This document shows positions 63,182-64,000 of a stretch of 64,000 nt of DNA, one piece after another; the first letter of the stretch is position 1; each line of letters begins with the position of its first letter. Under the pieces are notes generated by a model. It was given only the letters and a program-made list of their open reading frames with translations, made no database searches and was not told the DNA's origin. Source of the DNA: JAEZHK01 sp040768845 (lineage in GTDB: Bacteria > Bacillota > Clostridia > Christensenellales > Aristaeellaceae); assembly GCA_040768845.1 (NCBI GenBank), contig JAXGME010000007.1, positions 1 to 64,000 of the forward strand, in the 5' to 3' direction. Made by a program: the position numbers and the translations under genes.

Positions 63182-63189
63182 AAGTGCCT

Positions 63190-64000
63190 CTACTTCGTCG
63201 GTATTCTCCGGATGTCCGCGCCCAGCGCGGCCATCGTCCGCTCGATGGATTCGTAGCCCCTGTCGATCAGCTCCACGTGCTCGATCTCGGTGACGCCCTC
63301 CGCCGCCAGGCCAGCCAGCACCAGCGCCGCGCCGCCGCGCAGGTCCCGCGCGCTCACCCGCGCGCCGGTCAGCCGCCCGCCGCGCACCACGGCGGTGCGG
63401 TTCACCACCAGGATCTCCGCGCCCATGCGCCGAAGCTCCGGCGCGTGGGCAAAGCGGTTTTCAAACACGTTCTCCACGATCACGCTGGCGCCCTCCGCCA
63501 CCGCCGCCACCGCCATGATCTGGGCCTGCATGTCGGTGGGAAACCCCGGAAAGGGCTGGGTGGATACGTCCACGGGCCCGAGCTTTTCCGGCGCCCGCAG
63601 CGCCACACCCTCGCCGGACAGGTCAATCTCGCAGCCCGCCTGGCGAAACTTGCCCAGCACGGCGCCCATGTCGCCCGCCGCGGCATCCGTAACGCGCACG
63701 CTGCCGCCGGTGACCGCCGCCGCCGCCAGGTACGTACCGGCGACGATGCGGTCGGTGATCGGGCGGTAGAGGGCACCGCCCAGCGCGTTCACGCCCGTCA
63801 CGGTGATGGTATCGCTGCCCGCGCCGCTGACGCGCCCGCCCAGCGCGTTGATGAACCGCTCGAGGTCCTGGATCTCCGGCTCGCGGGCCGCGTTATGTAT
63901 GCGCGTTACCCCGCGGGCCATGACGCCCGCCATCATCACGTTCTCGGTGGCGCCCACCGAGGGGAAGTCCAAAAACACCTCGCCGCCGCGCATGTGCTCC
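63190..64000 (-). CDS. murA: UDP-N-acetylglucosamine 1-carboxyvinyltransferase (partial, 5' end outside window)
   Basis: C-terminal about 270 residues of MurA, the first committed enzyme of peptidoglycan synthesis. LDFPSVGATENVMMAGV, PEIQDLERFINALGG, PITDRIVAGTYLAAAAVTGG and FPGFPTDMQAQIMAVAAVA are characteristic. The frame stays open to the end of the window, so the start and the catalytic Cys loop lie outside. Ends eight bases before ftsQ. Confidence 0.94.
   Translation of the reverse strand, partial: EHMRGGEVFLDFPSVGATENVMMAGVMARGVTRIHNAAREPEIQDLERFINALGGRVSGAGSDTITVTGVNALGGALYRPITDRIVAGTYLAAAAVTGGSVRVTDAAAGDMGAVLGKFRQAGCEIDLSGEGVALRAPEKLGPVDVSTQPFPGFPTDMQAQIMAVAAVAEGASVIVENVFENRFAHAPELRRMGAEILVVNRTAVVRGGRLTGARVSARDLRGGAALVLAGLAAEGVTEIEHVELIDRGYESIERTMAALGADIRRIPTK

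Overview
The window is about 64 kb of GC-rich DNA from a spore-forming member of the Firmicutes, probably an uncultured clostridial lineage. The evidence is the spoIIGA-sigE pair next to ftsA-ftsZ, strong AGGAGG-type ribosome binding sites, a lysine riboswitch, dnaG-rpoD-trmK-nif3 synteny, and a cdaA-cdaR locus. Assignment below class level is not supported by what can be seen. Gene density is high. Many neighbours overlap by ATGA, GTGA, TTGA or TGATG, and GTG or TTG starts are common.

Layout. (1) 388-5664 (+): a metal (probably zinc) acquisition operon behind a textbook sigma-A promoter with a Fur/Zur-like palindrome at the start site. It encodes a ZnuA-type binding protein with a ZinT domain inserted in its His-rich loop, a COG0523 (CobW/ZNG1-like) GTPase, a COG0523-like GTPase fused to a YraQ/DUF318 permease, and a TIGR03943/DUF1980 partner. 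No znuB or znuC is present. (2) 5758-15609 (-): an operon with its own LacI regulator, a BMP-family nucleoside ABC importer, a nucleoside hydrolase, two M20 peptidases and a class I amidotransferase-like protein. (3) 15610-19486: a mobile-element hotspot. A 159-bp imperfect palindrome is followed by an IS1182-family element sitting in the rnpB terminator; that element is itself interrupted by an IS256-family element with an 8-bp target duplication. (4) 19487-24841 (-): rnpB, a zinc-ribbon protein, Nif3, TrmK, RpoD and DnaG. (5) 25109-37423 (-): a roughly 12-kb operon maf-mreB-mreC-mreD-PBP2-minD-rodA followed by a pfkB sugar kinase, homoserine dehydrogenase, an alpha/beta-hydrolase-like protein and a PrsA/SurA-like lipoprotein. 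(6) 37623-40854 (+): a lysine riboswitch with terminator controlling a polar amino acid ABC importer, then a Bcp peroxiredoxin and a 47-residue protein, ended by a run of five stem-loops. (7) 41331-50152 (-): a TlpA-like thioredoxin, PIG-V-like glycosyltransferase, P-loop ATPase, acidic membrane protein, CdaR, CdaA, GNAT, a GH2-like protein and a NUDIX hydrolase. (8) 50225-57706: a P-loop protein, threonine synthase, two small or hypothetical proteins and a Gld-like ABC exporter with GldG-like and DUF4340 partners. (9) 57728-64000 (-): sigE, spoIIGA, ftsZ, ftsA, ftsQ and a partial murA.

How it fits together. Most of the window is core envelope growth, division, sporulation and replication machinery. 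The accessory interest lies in the zinc operon, where both domain architectures look unusual, in the nested insertion sequences whose insertion history can be read base by base, and in several structured non-coding segments. No CRISPR array, tRNA, 16S/23S rRNA or prophage was seen.
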